Shown one piece after another: positions 10,301 through 21,536 of a stretch of 64,000 nt of DNA. The notes under the pieces are model-generated. The model was not told the DNA's origin, did no database searches, and saw nothing but the letters and a program-made list of their open reading frames with translations. Source of the stretch: Pythium myriotylum (lineage: Eukaryota > Oomycota > Peronosporomycetes > Pythiales > Pythiaceae); contig JALJCQ010000030.1 of the NCBI GenBank assembly GCA_023091665.1, positions 1,304,501 through 1,368,500 on the forward strand, given 5' to 3'. How positions within the stretch are numbered: the first letter of the stretch is position 1; every line of letters begins with the position of its first letter. Position numbers and translations under genes: made by a program.

Positions 10301-13300
10301 TCGCAAGTCGGTGGTGACTTCACCATATGCATTGCGTCGCTTTTCGATTCGTGGCACGAGTCCGTTGTGAGGCTGCCTCGAAAAAAGTTTGGACAGCTAA
10401 TCGCGATGAAATGGACCCCTCCGCTCGCTCCTTCTCTCGACTGTCAGATAGTGCTCTTAACCGCGACAGCAATCGGAATCATACGGATTGACGAGACAAC
10501 CAGCGACAGCTCGTGGAATCTGTCATGGATGTCTTCGCGGCTGACAGTTAAACCTCAGGCTCTATCCGACCTAACGAGATTTCCGCAACTCTACTTGAGT
10601 CTTGGTGGAGCCATTGCTGACCTAAATGTCGAAGACTTGGGCGGCTTGAATACTCCGTCAATGATATCGGCTCCAGCAGCGACTGTCGTGTTGCCCACAT
10701 CCGATGTTTCGAGCAGCGTTGCCCACCCTATCTCGTTGTTATTCCTGCTCATGCGCGGTAGCTTCACGAGCCTTGACCATGTAGTCAAGCACATCAAGGA
10801 GAGCATTATTGAGCATGAGAAGACCTGCTACCTAAAAATGATTGAGGACCAGGAATTGCGCAAACTACCGTTCATGAAACTGGTAAATCTATTGGGGAAA
10901 CATTGCGATAAAGGCGATGAAGACGACAAAGATGAGAGATCGATCACGTTCACCAAGGGAAAGACCACTAGTTCTGGTTACGCGCAAACTGTTCAGCCCA
11001 GGGCATCGTTGGCTCGAGCGAGTGATCTTTTCGCGATGGATTTCGGATCGGTTCGTCGATCCAGCCTCGCATTGGGACTAAGTGCGGGCGAGGCAGTATT
11101 TGGGTCGTCTCAAGTCGCCACATCCGTGTCACCCTCTGAAGAGATCCTGGAGCTTGAATCTGTTGATATCTCATCCTTCTTCCAGGAGCACCAGTCGTCG
11201 CTCTCATTTCTCACGGACAACCTACGCTCAATTTTCACGAACATCATTGCTGGTAGTAGGAAAATTGTTGCATGGGAGAAAGATAGCACCAGGATGAAGG
11301 ACGAACCAACTTTGCGCTTTGCTGCAAGCTTATTGTGGCCGTACAAATCGCCGTTCGTGGAAGCCACGCCAGAGCCAGAAGGAGGTGAAATAGGTGACGA
11401 AGGTGCAAGTATCGACCTCGAAGAACCTCTCAATTCTGTCCGGGGGATCTGTTCCGAGCAAGTTGCATGGGCGGCATTGAGCGACTACCAGGCAGAGATA
11501 CTTCAAGAGTGTTTTCCATCCTTAGCGTTCACGATGGAGGATTTGAGTCAACTGCGACTGCCATTCTGGCTCAAGAGCTCTGTGAAACTCACTCAACTGA
11601 CGGAAAAAGCCGCCCAAGCTGAATACGCATCATCACGAGATCCGTTCCGGGTTGCGCTCTTGTATGTGCTGCTCGGTAAGACCAAGCTTCTCTCGAGTTT
11701 GTTCAAGATGGGTAATGAATCCAAGATCGCAGATCTGCTGGCAAATGATTTCAATGATCCACGTTGGAAAAATGCAGCCGTCAAGAATGCGTACGTGCTG
11801 AAGGCTAAGCGACGTCACGAGCTCTCAGCTGCGTTTTTTCTTCTCGGAGGAAAAGTTCAAGAAGCAATGGCTGTTGCTGAGCACGCTGACCCTTCACTCG
11901 TGCTTTCGTTCTTAATCGCGAGGCTATCCGAGAAGTGGGATTTGGGAGGAACTGACGGTCAAAGCGATAGCTTTGGGGGTGGTTATCCTGAGATCTCGCT
12001 CAATGGTTTAAGCTCAAATATGCGGGGTCTTGGATCAGCCGATTCTGGAGTCACTTGCAAGGATCTGTGCAAAGAGTATCTCAAAACCACGGTGTGGTCG
12101 AAGGCGCAAGCGCGCGGGGACGTATACATGGCCTTCCTCGTCAAGTACCTGATCGGAGAAACGATAGCTTCTCTACAGACGCTGCTCACTGTCCCGAGCG
12201 TGGACGTCTTATGCATGTTCGATGCTCCTTTCGCTACCAGCGCATTGTCCAACGAGCCGACACGTGAGCTTTACTGGCGAGTATTCGGTCAAAGTCTTCT
12301 CGGCGCAGCAGACTTAGTGCGATACCTGCGTCCAACGATTCCAAGAATGACATCGCTAATGAAAGTGCAAGCTGTACATCTACAAACAATCGCACTTAAT
12401 CGATTATTCGCAATGGGCTGTAATATTCCAGCTCTGTATCAACAACGAGATTGTGCTACCCAGTTCAAGCAGCTTTGCAAGGACAAACCCCCACAGTCGT
12501 CGGCAGTCCGCGCCGCGTTCTTGGCCGTACGCAGACGAATCTTGACATCCGTGATCAGTGGTCAAAGCGAAGTGCTCTCAAGTGTGGTTGTCAAGTCGCT
12601 CGATCGCGCGCTTGGGACAAAGGCTGGAACACCCATTACTATGGTTCTAGAAGAAAGCATTGATGACGAAATCCGGTGTCTTCTTTCTCGGGGCGGGCAT
12701 TTTGCAGTTGACGATCTCCCGGAAACGCAAACGGAAGCGATCGAGTCGGAGTTGCGGAGGACTGTTCTTCGCACGCTGCGTCAAGCAGGCCGAACCCCAG
12801 TCGAGGATTTCCTTCATTTCCATTGGAACTTATCGTCGTTCGGTGCGAATGGAGCTGGAGCTACCCCGCTCCAAACGTTGCTCGAGGTCACCATTGATGG
12901 GATAGCGAAGGTGGCCGGTGGAAATCTTGTTGCGAGTGCAACGATCCCATTTCATTCGAAGCACATCGACCAAATTAGTGCACAGCTTCTCGGTGTAGCT
13001 GAGAAGCTTTTGAGTTGGCTTGCGTACTTGCTTTATGGAAAGCGTCCGTCCTCCAGTTCATCATCTGGGAACTCGGACTTCATTCGCGTTGTGACCGCTT
13101 CCGTGTACAGCATCATCTGCGTATGTATTCGTTACGTTAAATCGCCGTGCTGCGCACATCGTGCTCTCACTGCAATCTTCCCACATATCGAATCCTTGCC
13201 GAAGAAAACTCTCGATGATATCAAAGAAATCGGTTTGGCTGATGTTTGCGTGCATTGCTCTGCAGCCAAAAATGTTAAGGAAGAGTTACCAGCAACTGGC

Positions 13301-15549
13301 GTGTCTTCGCTCCAGCGAGACATCCCAGTGCTCTACCAGATCGTTCGAATGCTCCGCGAAAATTTGAACATCGTGGTTGAGGAGGTTCGAACGGGACGTC
13401 TCGAGCTATCCCCGCCAATGTTGTTCTACTCGTATTGCCAATACTGGACTCTAGTGTTGTGTATTGCATCGAGCGTGATGGCTGGGCATGTGTCAAAGGT
13501 CTCTGTGGATGGCGCAAACCCGCACAGCGCCAGCACTATACTGGCGAAGAAGTTGGTTCAAACGTGGTCAACATATTCTACAAATCTTTCCAAGTACTCA
13601 TCCCGTATGTTGCTCTGCGAACTCATGGAGTCATACTTCAGGCCGTACACAGCCAAGGCTCCATTGACTCCTGCTGGCTCCACTCCCGGCACCCCAAAAG
13701 AGGCGCTTGGAAGTGGGGCTGCTGCTGGCTCATCCCCTTCAAACAATCCGCCACCCACTCCTGTGCTGTCTCCACTCGGCCGCGACCGTCGTGAGTCGCG
13801 CCAGCTGCTTCGCTGCATATGCGACCGGTGTCCGTGGCTATTAATCGTGAAGATGTTTGCCGACAAAGATGAACTGTTGCTTCGTATCAACTCGCAGCTT
13901 GAGTGCTGCAGCGAAAAGATCAAGGAGGAGATTAGCTGGGGTCACTTGCCCGATTTCCCTTCAAAGAAAGCTGCTCTCACAAGATCTCAGAAGATTCTTC
14001 TGAGCAATGCAGCGGCAGGAAAAACACCCGAGCTGTCGGATCTGATTGAAAAGAAGATCCTCCAGGGCACCCCGTCGATCCAGCTAGATGCACATTGCAT
14101 CTATCGAAGCGATGTGTCAATCAAGAGCCTGTGCTTCAACCGTGCAACTGAAACAGCCGAGCTCGTGCTGTGCAGCAGCAAAGGAATATGCCGCACTGCG
14201 TCTGTGGAATACTCTGACGGCACAAAGTACCAGTTCAAGGGAATGTACGCGTATCCACAATCTACGTTTGGTTCGGATAACGCTGGTCCAGCTGCGAGAA
14301 GGAAGACGGCTGATGTGTCTACCCTTCTACCCTTGAGCATTGAGAGCCCGCAGCGAGGCGGTGGCGGCGGAAGTGAGATGAAGACGCCAAGTTTCAAGCC
14401 CACTGCCGTCGAGTCGCACCCGTTCCTTCCTCTGTTCGTCTCTGGTACCCAAAAGGGCAAGGTCCACCTATGGTCGTACGAGAGTCTCAGTGCTGTTTGC
14501 GAGTTTCAGACTAGCGACGTCGTTGCGGTGAGTTTCCCTGGTATTTTACGCATCGATTCGTCTCTGTGAATCACGTCGTATGCATGCAGACGTATCCACT
14601 CGGCCAAGCGAGCTCTTCACGACGCGACATCAAGAAGCTCCGCTTTGATAATCTCGGTCAACAGGTGAGATTGCGACCTTTTGATCTCTTCCTCGTAGTG
14701 GGTCAACTTACACTGGCGATACCAGATGGGTGCCGTTGACAGCCTTGGCCGCCTGTCCATGTGGAGGTTTGCAAACCTTGATCGTCAGCCGTGCTACCGT
14801 GTGATCGACTGCCATGACAAGGGCGCCAAGTCTCTGCAGTTCGTCAACTCGAGCTCCATTGTTGCGACTGCTGGCAGTTCAAGCGAGTTAGTGTTTAGCT
14901 CTGCCCATTGGTGATTGATGTCATGCTGACGCATATGACTGTTTTGAATTGTTCAGCAAGCGGAGTGTATGCATGTGGGACCTTCTGCTGCCCAACTCAA
15001 AGGCCCAGATTGCAGCGCCAACCTGCCATCCCGCAGGAGCAGCGTCACTAACCTTCTCGCCTACACACCAGCTGCTCATCTCTGGAGGAGAAGGTGGTTC
15101 AATCAGCGTGTTTGATGTGAGACAGCGTCGAGTACTACACACGATTTCGAACGCCCACGAGACCGCGATCACGACGCTTGAGCTCCACCCGAGCGGCCGT
15201 TGCGTGCTCTCGGGCTCGGCCAGTGGCGACGTCAAGATCTGGTCGCTCCCCATCTTCCGTGAGCTCGTCGCCGTGAGCAAAGTGCACGCCAAGCCCTCTT
15301 TCCTGGGCGATGCTGCATCCAACCTTCTCGGCGACGCCGCGTCCAACATGGCGATCAACGTGGTGAGTTTGTTGGGTCACGATGCATCTGAATCAGCGCT
15401 TTTCGTCTGACAAGTCTGGTGTGCTGCTACTGTAGACCAGTTCCTCCTGGGGCGTGACCGATGCCTTCGCAACCGACGCCTACTTCTTCACAAGCGGCAC
15501 GGACGGCTCTGTGCAGCGCTTCCGCGTGCCGTCCCTCGGCAACCTGTGA
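7375..15549 (+). CDS. Rav1/DMXL (rabconnectin-3 alpha) V-ATPase assembly regulator
   Basis: Eight exons by my model: 7375-8853, 8923-9022, 9085-9131, 9194-14527, 14590-14664, 14726-14886, 14957-15362 and 15436-15549, with introns of 61-73 bp. All phases agree, giving 2,571 residues. The N-terminal third has degenerate WD40 repeats. Residues ~1300-1455 match the Rav1p C-terminal domain (VAWAALSDYQAEILQE, LPFWLKSSVKLTQLTEKAA, FRVALLYVLLGKTKLLSSLF, RHELSAAFFLLGGKVQEAM). The last ~300 residues are a WD40 domain with ATAGSS, KRSVCMWD and GRCVLSGSASGDVKIW. In yeast the RAVE complex reassembles V1 onto Vo; DMXL proteins do this in animals. The start follows a C21 tract. The third exon could instead begin at 9067 in the same frame. 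Confidence 0.9.
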
Positions 15550-15812
15550 GCAGCTCCATTTGCTCACACGTCGCAGACAGCTTCGGCTGTAGTTTACTGG
15601 AGGTTACACTGTAAACTAACTGAATCTTTCCTTCTTTCCTTCTCCTGGGTTTCGCGCCATCTCCATGTTCCTACAAAAATCTCCCAGCTTTCTAAATTCA
15701 AACTGGAAACTTTCCGCTAAAAAATAACTTCGGCCCCTCAAACTTACCGTATATTCCCGCTCCCGGTGGCGAGAATGCCCATACGTATGCGCCCATTCTC
15801 GAGCCCCCCAGC

Positions 15813-16629
15813 ATGGCCTCCTCGTCGGCGTCGCAGGCGGCGCTCGAGGCCTTCGTGACGACGCAGCTGATCGACAACGGCATGGACGCCGTGGCCGCCA
15901 AGATCAACCGCCTCTACGCCAAGCTGCAGCGCGCGCCGGGCGACGCGGCCGCGCAGAAGAGGTACGCGCGCCAGCTCCACCACTACCTCACGCTCGCCTG
16001 CCGCCTGCTGGCGCGCCAGCGCGACGACGTCAGCGACTGCATCGCCGGCGTCGAGCGAGACCTCAAGCGCGGCATCGTGGACGCCAACGCCCGAGCCAAG
16101 CCGCCCGCCGCGCCGCCGAGCAGTAGCGACGAGATCCTCACGCCCGGACGCCACGTCGCCGCCAAGGTCGCGCGGTCCCACGAGCTCTGGATCCTCGCGC
16201 GCGTCATCGGCTACAACCACTTGACGCGCACGTACGAAGTGGAAGACGTGGACACGGGCGACGACGAGGACGAGCCCCGAGACGACGCCGGCGAGGCCGC
16301 GAGAAGACACCACGTCGTGCCGAGAGACCAGGTCAAGGCGCTGCCGGCCGAGACGCTCGCGGGCGACGCGTGGATCCACTACGCCGTGAACCAGCGCGTG
16401 ATGGCCATGTACCCCAACACGACGAGTTTCTACCGCGCCATCGTGCGCGTGCCCAACCCCAAGGTGAGTTTTCTCTTGAGGAACAAGTGTTCGCCGAGCT
16501 GACGCCTTGCTGTGTGGATATTGGTAGGGGGCGCCGTACGTTCTCGTTCGCTTCGACGACGACGCCGACGAGTTCGGCAGCCACGCGCCCGATCGGAAGA
16601 TCCCATTTCGCTTCGTCGTCCCCGTGTAG
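15813..16629 (+). CDS. SGF29: SGF29-like tandem-Tudor subunit of SAGA
   Basis: Two exons, 15813-16463 and 16528-16629, flank a 64-bp intron; the product is 250 residues. The N-terminal ~100 residues are helical. The C-terminal half is a tandem Tudor module: VAAKVARSHELWILARVIGY and RTYEVEDVDTGD, then VMAMYPNTTSFYRAIVRVP, and after the splice YVLVRFDDDADEFG ending in FRFVVPV. In yeast and animals this module reads H3K4me2/3 and recruits the SAGA acetyltransferase complex. Its stop lies only a few bases before the left arm of the H2A.X palindrome, so its 3' UTR is inside the duplicated sequence. Confidence 0.88.
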
Positions 16630-17090
16630 AGTAATCCCACCGTTCACTAGTGGCCGCATGGTCTAGGCTTAACATCGTGCAAAATGAAACGTCTCGTTAA
16701 TCGCGTCACGTCGCATTTGCCTCCTGCCTCGTCCGAAGCGACGTCGGTCAAGAGCCGTCCCTCTTGACACGGTGCAAATAAACCTGGAGACCAGAGTGCA
16801 ATCGCGAGAAAATATGGGAACACGAACACCAGACACACACATCCTACAGCTACAGTACACCCTGCACACTACTTCCGAGTACTAGCAGAGAAATGGATAG
16901 ATAGATAGATACTTCTTTGCAGAATTGGGTGATGTTGAAAAACATCAGGGTGGTGAGTGCGACGACGACCACGCGCCTCCCCGAAACCGAGGAAGACACG
17001 AGACCGCCGACGCAAAGAAAATTGAGTTGCTGCTGGCTTCACAAGAAAACCAGGCGCGACGCCGCGCTGCAGACCGAAACGACAACGCGC
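16630..17090. other. 461-bp gene-free 3' flank between SGF29 and H2A.X
   Basis: The 3' ends of SGF29 (plus) and H2A.X (minus) converge here. It contains a short GATA repeat. I see no gene and no animal-type histone stem-loop. The same sequence recurs inverted at about 18349-18804. Confidence 0.7.
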
Positions 17091-17530
17091 TTAGTAGTCC
17101 TGGCTGGCCGACGACTTGCCCTTCTTGCCCGTCGACGCGCTCTTCTTCGGCAGAAGCACGCTGTGGATGTTCGGCATGACACCGCCCGAGGCGATCGTCA
17201 CGTCGCCGAGAAGCTTGTTCAACTCCTCATCGTTGCGCACGGCCATCTGGATGTGGCGCGGGATGATACGCGTCTTCTTGTGGTCGCGCGCGGCGTTGCC
17301 GGCAAGCTCGAGGATTTCGGCGCAGAGGTACTCGAGCACGGCCGCGAGGTACACGGGCGCGCCGCCGCCGATGCGCTGCGCGTAGCGGCCCTTCTTGAGG
17401 TAACGCGCCACACGACCGACCGGGAACTGGAGGCCGGCCTTGGCCGAGCGCGTGCTGCTCTTTCCCTTCTTACCGCGTCCGCCCGTAGCAGCCTTTCCCT
17501 TGCCCGACATGATAGAGAGTTCTTGGTGGT
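16635..17530. repeat. Left arm of ~896-bp inverted repeat carrying H2A.X
   Basis: Position x in this arm pairs with 35439-x in the right arm (17909-18804). The offset is constant over the whole length, so there are no indels. Every segment I compared is identical except one base near the outer end (16646 versus 18793). The arm holds the H2A.X gene, its 3' flank with a (GATA)n tract at about 16904-16916, and what should be the SGF29 3' UTR. Confidence 0.95.
17091..17510 (-). CDS. Histone H2A.X, left copy
   Basis: An intronless 139-residue H2A with the complete histone fold, including [37 protein letters not shown] and the acidic patch in [18 protein letters not shown]. The C-terminus is SASQDY. 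SQ-D/E-aromatic is the H2A.X signature that PIKK kinases phosphorylate at DNA breaks, so this is an H2A.X-type histone and not merely canonical H2A; in many protists H2A.X is the bulk H2A. The protein is identical to the right copy, transcribed divergently 418 bp away. Confidence 0.96.
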   Translation of the reverse strand: MSGKGKAATGGRGKKGKSSTRSAKAGLQFPVGRVARYLKKGRYAQRIGGGAPVYLAAVLEYLCAEILELAGNAARDHKKTRIIPRHIQMAVRNDEELNKLLGDVTIASGGVMPNIHSVLLPKKSASTGKKGKSSASQDY

Positions 17531-17908
17531 TTCCGTTGACTTCGACTTGCGAATGCGAATTTGGATGTGGAGCGTTGGAAGTTGGCGCGAGCTCCAAGTC
17601 GCCAACGAACCTCCGTTGGAAGGTACGAGACCCCCGCGGGAGAGAATAGGAATCGAGCCCAAGCGCATTTTGTGCACTCGTCGCTGATTGGCGGAACGCT
17701 AAATACGGGCATTGGATTGGTGGAACACTAAATCGAACGCTTCTGATTGGGTAGCTTCTAGCCGGTGATTGGTCGGACCACGAACCAATTTGACGATGGG
17801 ATGTTGCGCGAAGGTACGCGAACCTTGGGAAGCGCGCGCGAGTTGGAGGCAAAATTCCCGCGCCTTCCAGTAGCTCACAATTGAATTCGCTTCAAGAACA
17901 CCACCACC
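17531..17908. promoter_or_regulatory. Bidirectional H2A.X promoter with CCAAT-box cluster
   Basis: This 378-bp unique spacer joins the two palindrome arms and separates the divergent H2A.X genes. It contains inverted CCAAT boxes (GATTGG) at 17686, 17715, 17745 and 17767, and a forward CCAAT at 17785. Around the first two is a direct repeat, ATTGG(C/T)GGAAC(G/A)CTAAAT, spaced about 29 bp apart. CCAAT clusters bound by NF-Y-type factors are typical of S-phase histone promoters. The copy-specific 5' leaders also lie here. Confidence 0.75.
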
Positions 17909-18804
17909 ACCACCAAGAACTCTCTATCATGTCGGGCAAGGGAAAGGCTGCTACGGGCGGACGCGGTAAGAAGGGAAAGAGCAGCACGCGCTCGGCCAAG
18001 GCCGGCCTCCAGTTCCCGGTCGGTCGTGTGGCGCGTTACCTCAAGAAGGGCCGCTACGCGCAGCGCATCGGCGGCGGCGCGCCCGTGTACCTCGCGGCCG
18101 TGCTCGAGTACCTCTGCGCCGAAATCCTCGAGCTTGCCGGCAACGCCGCGCGCGACCACAAGAAGACGCGTATCATCCCGCGCCACATCCAGATGGCCGT
18201 GCGCAACGATGAGGAGTTGAACAAGCTTCTCGGCGACGTGACGATCGCCTCGGGCGGTGTCATGCCGAACATCCACAGCGTGCTTCTGCCGAAGAAGAGC
18301 GCGTCGACGGGCAAGAAGGGCAAGTCGTCGGCCAGCCAGGACTACTAAGCGCGTTGTCGTTTCGGTCTGCAGCGCGGCGTCGCGCCTGGTTTTCTTGTGA
18401 AGCCAGCAGCAACTCAATTTTCTTTGCGTCGGCGGTCTCGTGTCTTCCTCGGTTTCGGGGAGGCGCGTGGTCGTCGTCGCACTCACCACCCTGATGTTTT
18501 TCAACATCACCCAATTCTGCAAAGAAGTATCTATCTATCTATCCATTTCTCTGCTAGTACTCGGAAGTAGTGTGCAGGGTGTACTGTAGCTGTAGGATGT
18601 GTGTGTCTGGTGTTCGTGTTCCCATATTTTCTCGCGATTGCACTCTGGTCTCCAGGTTTATTTGCACCGTGTCAAGAGGGACGGCTCTTGACCGACGTCG
18701 CTTCGGACGAGGCAGGAGGCAAATGCGACGTGACGCGATTAACGAGACGTTTCATTTTGCACGATGTTAAGCCTAGACCATGCGGCCACTAGCGAACGGT
18801 GGGA
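17909..18804. repeat. Right arm of ~896-bp inverted repeat carrying H2A.X
   Basis: Reverse complement of 16635-17530. The inner edge is in the 5' leader, at a GGT run that is longer on this side. The outer edge stops within a few bases of the point matching the SGF29 stop. Confidence 0.95.
17929..18348 (+). CDS. Histone H2A.X, right copy
   Basis: Intronless, 139 residues, with the same protein as the left copy, ending in the SQDY motif. The frame is open 48 bases further upstream (from 17881), but the ATG at 17929 matches the universal MSGKGK start. I read no difference between the copies in CDS or 3' flank, so expression of the two cannot be told apart except through their different 5' leaders. 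Confidence 0.96.
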   Translation: MSGKGKAATGGRGKKGKSSTRSAKAGLQFPVGRVARYLKKGRYAQRIGGGAPVYLAAVLEYLCAEILELAGNAARDHKKTRIIPRHIQMAVRNDEELNKLLGDVTIASGGVMPNIHSVLLPKKSASTGKKGKSSASQDY

Positions 18805-19111
18805 CCCCTTCGTTCACCAGGGGACGCAGGCCGGAGAGTTTTCACGTCGATTGTGCTCTTCTGACTATTCTACGAGGTCGCCCAAAGAGACACATCCCCC
18901 TGTTGGTGTACATATCAGGCCAGTGTAGATCGGGCCATGTTGCTGTTTTTGTCTGAACAAAACATTGTGGATCGTGTCGAGTGGTTCCATGGTGAATATT
19001 GTGAACTTACGAGCTAATGCAGATGCTTGCGTCGGTATTGTAGTTGTAGAATTACAGTTAATCACACAGCACCTAATGGTTCAGTTGCGACATCACATCG
19101 TTCTGGCAATG
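18349..19111. other. Gene-free stretch after right H2A.X
   Basis: Up to 18804 this is the duplicated 3' flank, including a remnant of the SGF29 3' UTR. From 18805 to 19111 the sequence is unique and I see no gene, RNA gene or repeat in it. Confidence 0.6.
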
Positions 19112-20710
19112 TTAGGAAGGTGCTTGTCCGCTTGCACCGCGCTGCTTCATGCTGAGTTGAGCTTTAGCCACTAGTTCGCGTAGTCTGGGGTTGAACTGAT
19201 ACATGAGCTGGAATTGATCATCGCGGTCGGACATGTCTGTCCGGATTTGCTCCTGTAAGCCTGCGATACCTTTGCCAAGTGCTGGAAGCTGAGCCAATTG
19301 AGTGGGATCTGCGGTGGAGACGATGTCCTCGATGTCTTTTTGTAAGCGTTGCAATTTGAGCTGGCTCTTGCGGATGCTCAAAGCTAGCTCCGCACACTTG
19401 GAGTGGCTTGCAGCCAGAACTAGAGGAACATCCATCCACTTTTCAGGAGGCAGGTTATTTGCAAACGTGCAAACTTCCGGCGAGAAGATAATCGCCTTGG
19501 CGAGAGCGCGCTCACGCTGCTCTTCCGCACTTCGAACTTGAGCCCGGTAATGAGCAACGTGCTCGTTGATCTTCGCTGCTGCTGACATGTCTTGGAGCGA
19601 AGCTCGACGAACTGCTTCGTTGAGCTCGCTTAGCTGTTTCTCAAGTCGCGTGACGTGGATATTCGACAAATCATATCGCTCAACCATCGCGCTCCTCAAG
19701 GGATCATCCGAGCCAGTGGTTAATGTTGATACTGGCAGTGCGTTGCTAGTCGAGGTTACTCCTGTCGTATCTGGTCTCATGGCGGAGACTGATGGTTGGC
19801 TCGGCTGAGGGATCGCTGGTGGTGGTGGTGAGGGAGTTGCAGCACTGACTGGAGTAGGTTGCACAGCGTGACCAGAAGTATGAAGACTAGAAGTCACACT
19901 TGGCTGGACACGCTTTGGAAGCGGAGCGGAAGGTATAGTGTGTGGTATTTGCTGGCTTCCGGACGGAAGAGTGGCAGTGGTTGGAACGCTGGAAGATGCA
20001 GGGTGCTGTCGCTGGAAAAGCTTGTTTTTCATCTCTCGCACTTGCAGATACAAGCTCATGCCTGAAAGTTCTGTAGATGGCTGTAGGGTGGGAGGAACCG
20101 TGGGAGGAGGAGGGGAAGCTTCCTCCGGAGGAGGTGCAGGTGCTCTTTGAGGGAGAGGTACCTGGACAGATGTCGTTTCTTCAACGAGAGACTTGCGCTT
20201 CCTCGAAACAATTAAAGTTGGACCATTTATGGCAACGTCACCGGTGGTGTCGGGTCGTGTTGGTGCTATCGGAGGCTTTGGTGCCGTCGTTGGTCCGGGA
20301 GGTAGCTTCGTAGGTGACGGTGTTCGAGACTGCTGAGCGCGTGGTTCAGGTTGAGCAGATGACACGGATGGAGCAGGGGATGGAGAGCGCGACCGACCAC
20401 CTGATCGAGCTGGAGGATTGGCTGAAGCCGTTGGTGCACTGACGTCGGTCACAGTCGTAGGTTGGGCAGAAGTTGCCGTCGAAGCAGGAGAAGCTCGATT
20501 CATCCGAAGATTTGCCGTCTCCTTCGCCGCCGGTTTCTTCTCTGCATTTGCTGATTTTTCATCCGCACAGAGTGTCTCCACCTCGGCGCCCGACTCTACT
20601 GCCGCAAGATTCTCTTTACCATTTGCTTTTGCTGCCTTCTTCTTCTCATCGGTCTTCGCTTTCGCATCGTCGCGGAGCTTCATCTGCGAACGCCGTGCAT
20701 TCTTTGCCAT
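19112..20710 (-). CDS. Disordered Ser/Pro-rich protein with C-terminal coiled coil
   Basis: A single-exon gene of 532 residues from the ATG at 20710 (context gaccATGG); two in-frame upstream ATGs are weaker. The N-terminal ~80 residues are Lys/Ala/Glu-rich and basic, and might be a nuclear or chromatin-binding segment. Residues ~80-345 are Ser/Pro/Thr low complexity with RSRSPSPAPS and an RKRK cluster. The last ~180 residues are predicted helical (RLEKQLSELNEAVRRASLQD, KCAELALSIRKSQLKLQRLQ). I do not recognise the family. The composition suggests a scaffold or nuclear regulator, but nothing in the sequence proves this. Confidence 0.72.
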   Translation of the reverse strand: MAKNARRSQMKLRDDAKAKTDEKKKAAKANGKENLAAVESGAEVETLCADEKSANAEKKPAAKETANLRMNRASPASTATSAQPTTVTDVSAPTASANPPARSGGRSRSPSPAPSVSSAQPEPRAQQSRTPSPTKLPPGPTTAPKPPIAPTRPDTTGDVAINGPTLIVSRKRKSLVEETTSVQVPLPQRAPAPPPEEASPPPPTVPPTLQPSTELSGMSLYLQVREMKNKLFQRQHPASSSVPTTATLPSGSQQIPHTIPSAPLPKRVQPSVTSSLHTSGHAVQPTPVSAATPSPPPPAIPQPSQPSVSAMRPDTTGVTSTSNALPVSTLTTGSDDPLRSAMVERYDLSNIHVTRLEKQLSELNEAVRRASLQDMSAAAKINEHVAHYRAQVRSAEEQRERALAKAIIFSPEVCTFANNLPPEKWMDVPLVLAASHSKCAELALSIRKSQLKLQRLQKDIEDIVSTADPTQLAQLPALGKGIAGLQEQIRTDMSDRDDQFQLMYQFNPRLRELVAKAQLSMKQRGASGQAPS

Positions 20711-20798
20711 GGTCATCAAGGACGACGACCACGCTCCGTGGTGTAGCATTTTACCGCTTGAGCCTACAGAGAGCCATTAGCCGGTGCTGGGTTCCCTG

Positions 20799-21346
20799 TC
20801 ACCGCTTCTTGAGTGCCTTACCGTCTGTGGGATAGCAATGGTGCTTGTCCAGAGGGCCTCCTCCGAGCACCAGCACGTGTGGCTTGCGGTGGCATGCCTC
20901 GCAAAAGTACGTGTCGCACTCGTAGCACCACAGGCCGGGCCTGGGCGCCTCGCATCTCGTGCAGGTCTCTACGGAAAGAACGCGGTCAACACAAAGAGTC
21001 GTCTACCGCCGACGCTTCCAACAGCACGTACTCGACTTGGTCGACACGACGTGGCCGCAGTTTTCGCACTCAGGCGCGCCACTCTTGAGTCGGTGGCGGC
21101 AGTAGGCGCACCGCGAGACGCTGATGCCGTACACTGTTTTCCAGCAGAGCGTGAGCCAAGGGATACGCGCCGCGCGGATCCGGCCGTACCGTAAAGCGGA
21201 CGCTCGCTGGCGCGCTCGTACTTGGCCACGACGTCCATGAAGCCGTCCGCCCACGCGAACGCCGACGCCGACGGCGCCCTCGACTCGTCCTTGGGCGCCG
21301 CGGGCACGTCCGCGACCGCCGCGTCCGCCATTGTCCCGCCCGCCAT
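20799..21346 (-). CDS. Small zinc-ribbon / B-box zinc-finger protein
   Basis: Three exons by hand: 21346-21190, 21133-21032 and 20968-20799, with introns of 56 and 63 bp and consistent phases, giving 142 residues (137 if the second ATG, 21331, is used). Exon 2 encodes a CxxC...CxxC ribbon (CAYCRHRL ... CENCGHVV). Exon 3 encodes C-x2-C-x8-C-x2-C-x4-C-x2-C followed by spaced histidines (CTRCEAPRPGLWCYECDTYF, then CEACH...H...HH), which fits a B-box type zinc finger. No unspliced reading frame covers the protein, so it is easily missed. Such fingers mediate protein contacts; there is no RING or catalytic part. It lies head-to-head with the nucleoside transporter, 190 bp apart. Confidence 0.75.
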
Positions 21347-21536
21347 TTCCCGAGGTGGGTGAACGAGCCTCGAGGATAAGACACCGGTTCTAACAGATCC
21401 AAAAAAACGTTACCAACCGTTTCCGTGTGGCCCACATTATTGTTAAACGGTGTGGTCCACACGAGAATTAACCCATCTCCCCACAAAACCGACGGACGGA
21501 CGCGCGATCCGAAGCGTGGTGGTCCTGAGGCTCGCC

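Noticed and set aside
16917..17687. Open frame antisense to the left H2A.X, mirrored at 17875-18522
   Set aside because: Exists only because the histone codons are GC-rich, and is duplicated only because the arms are. No protein family resemblance.
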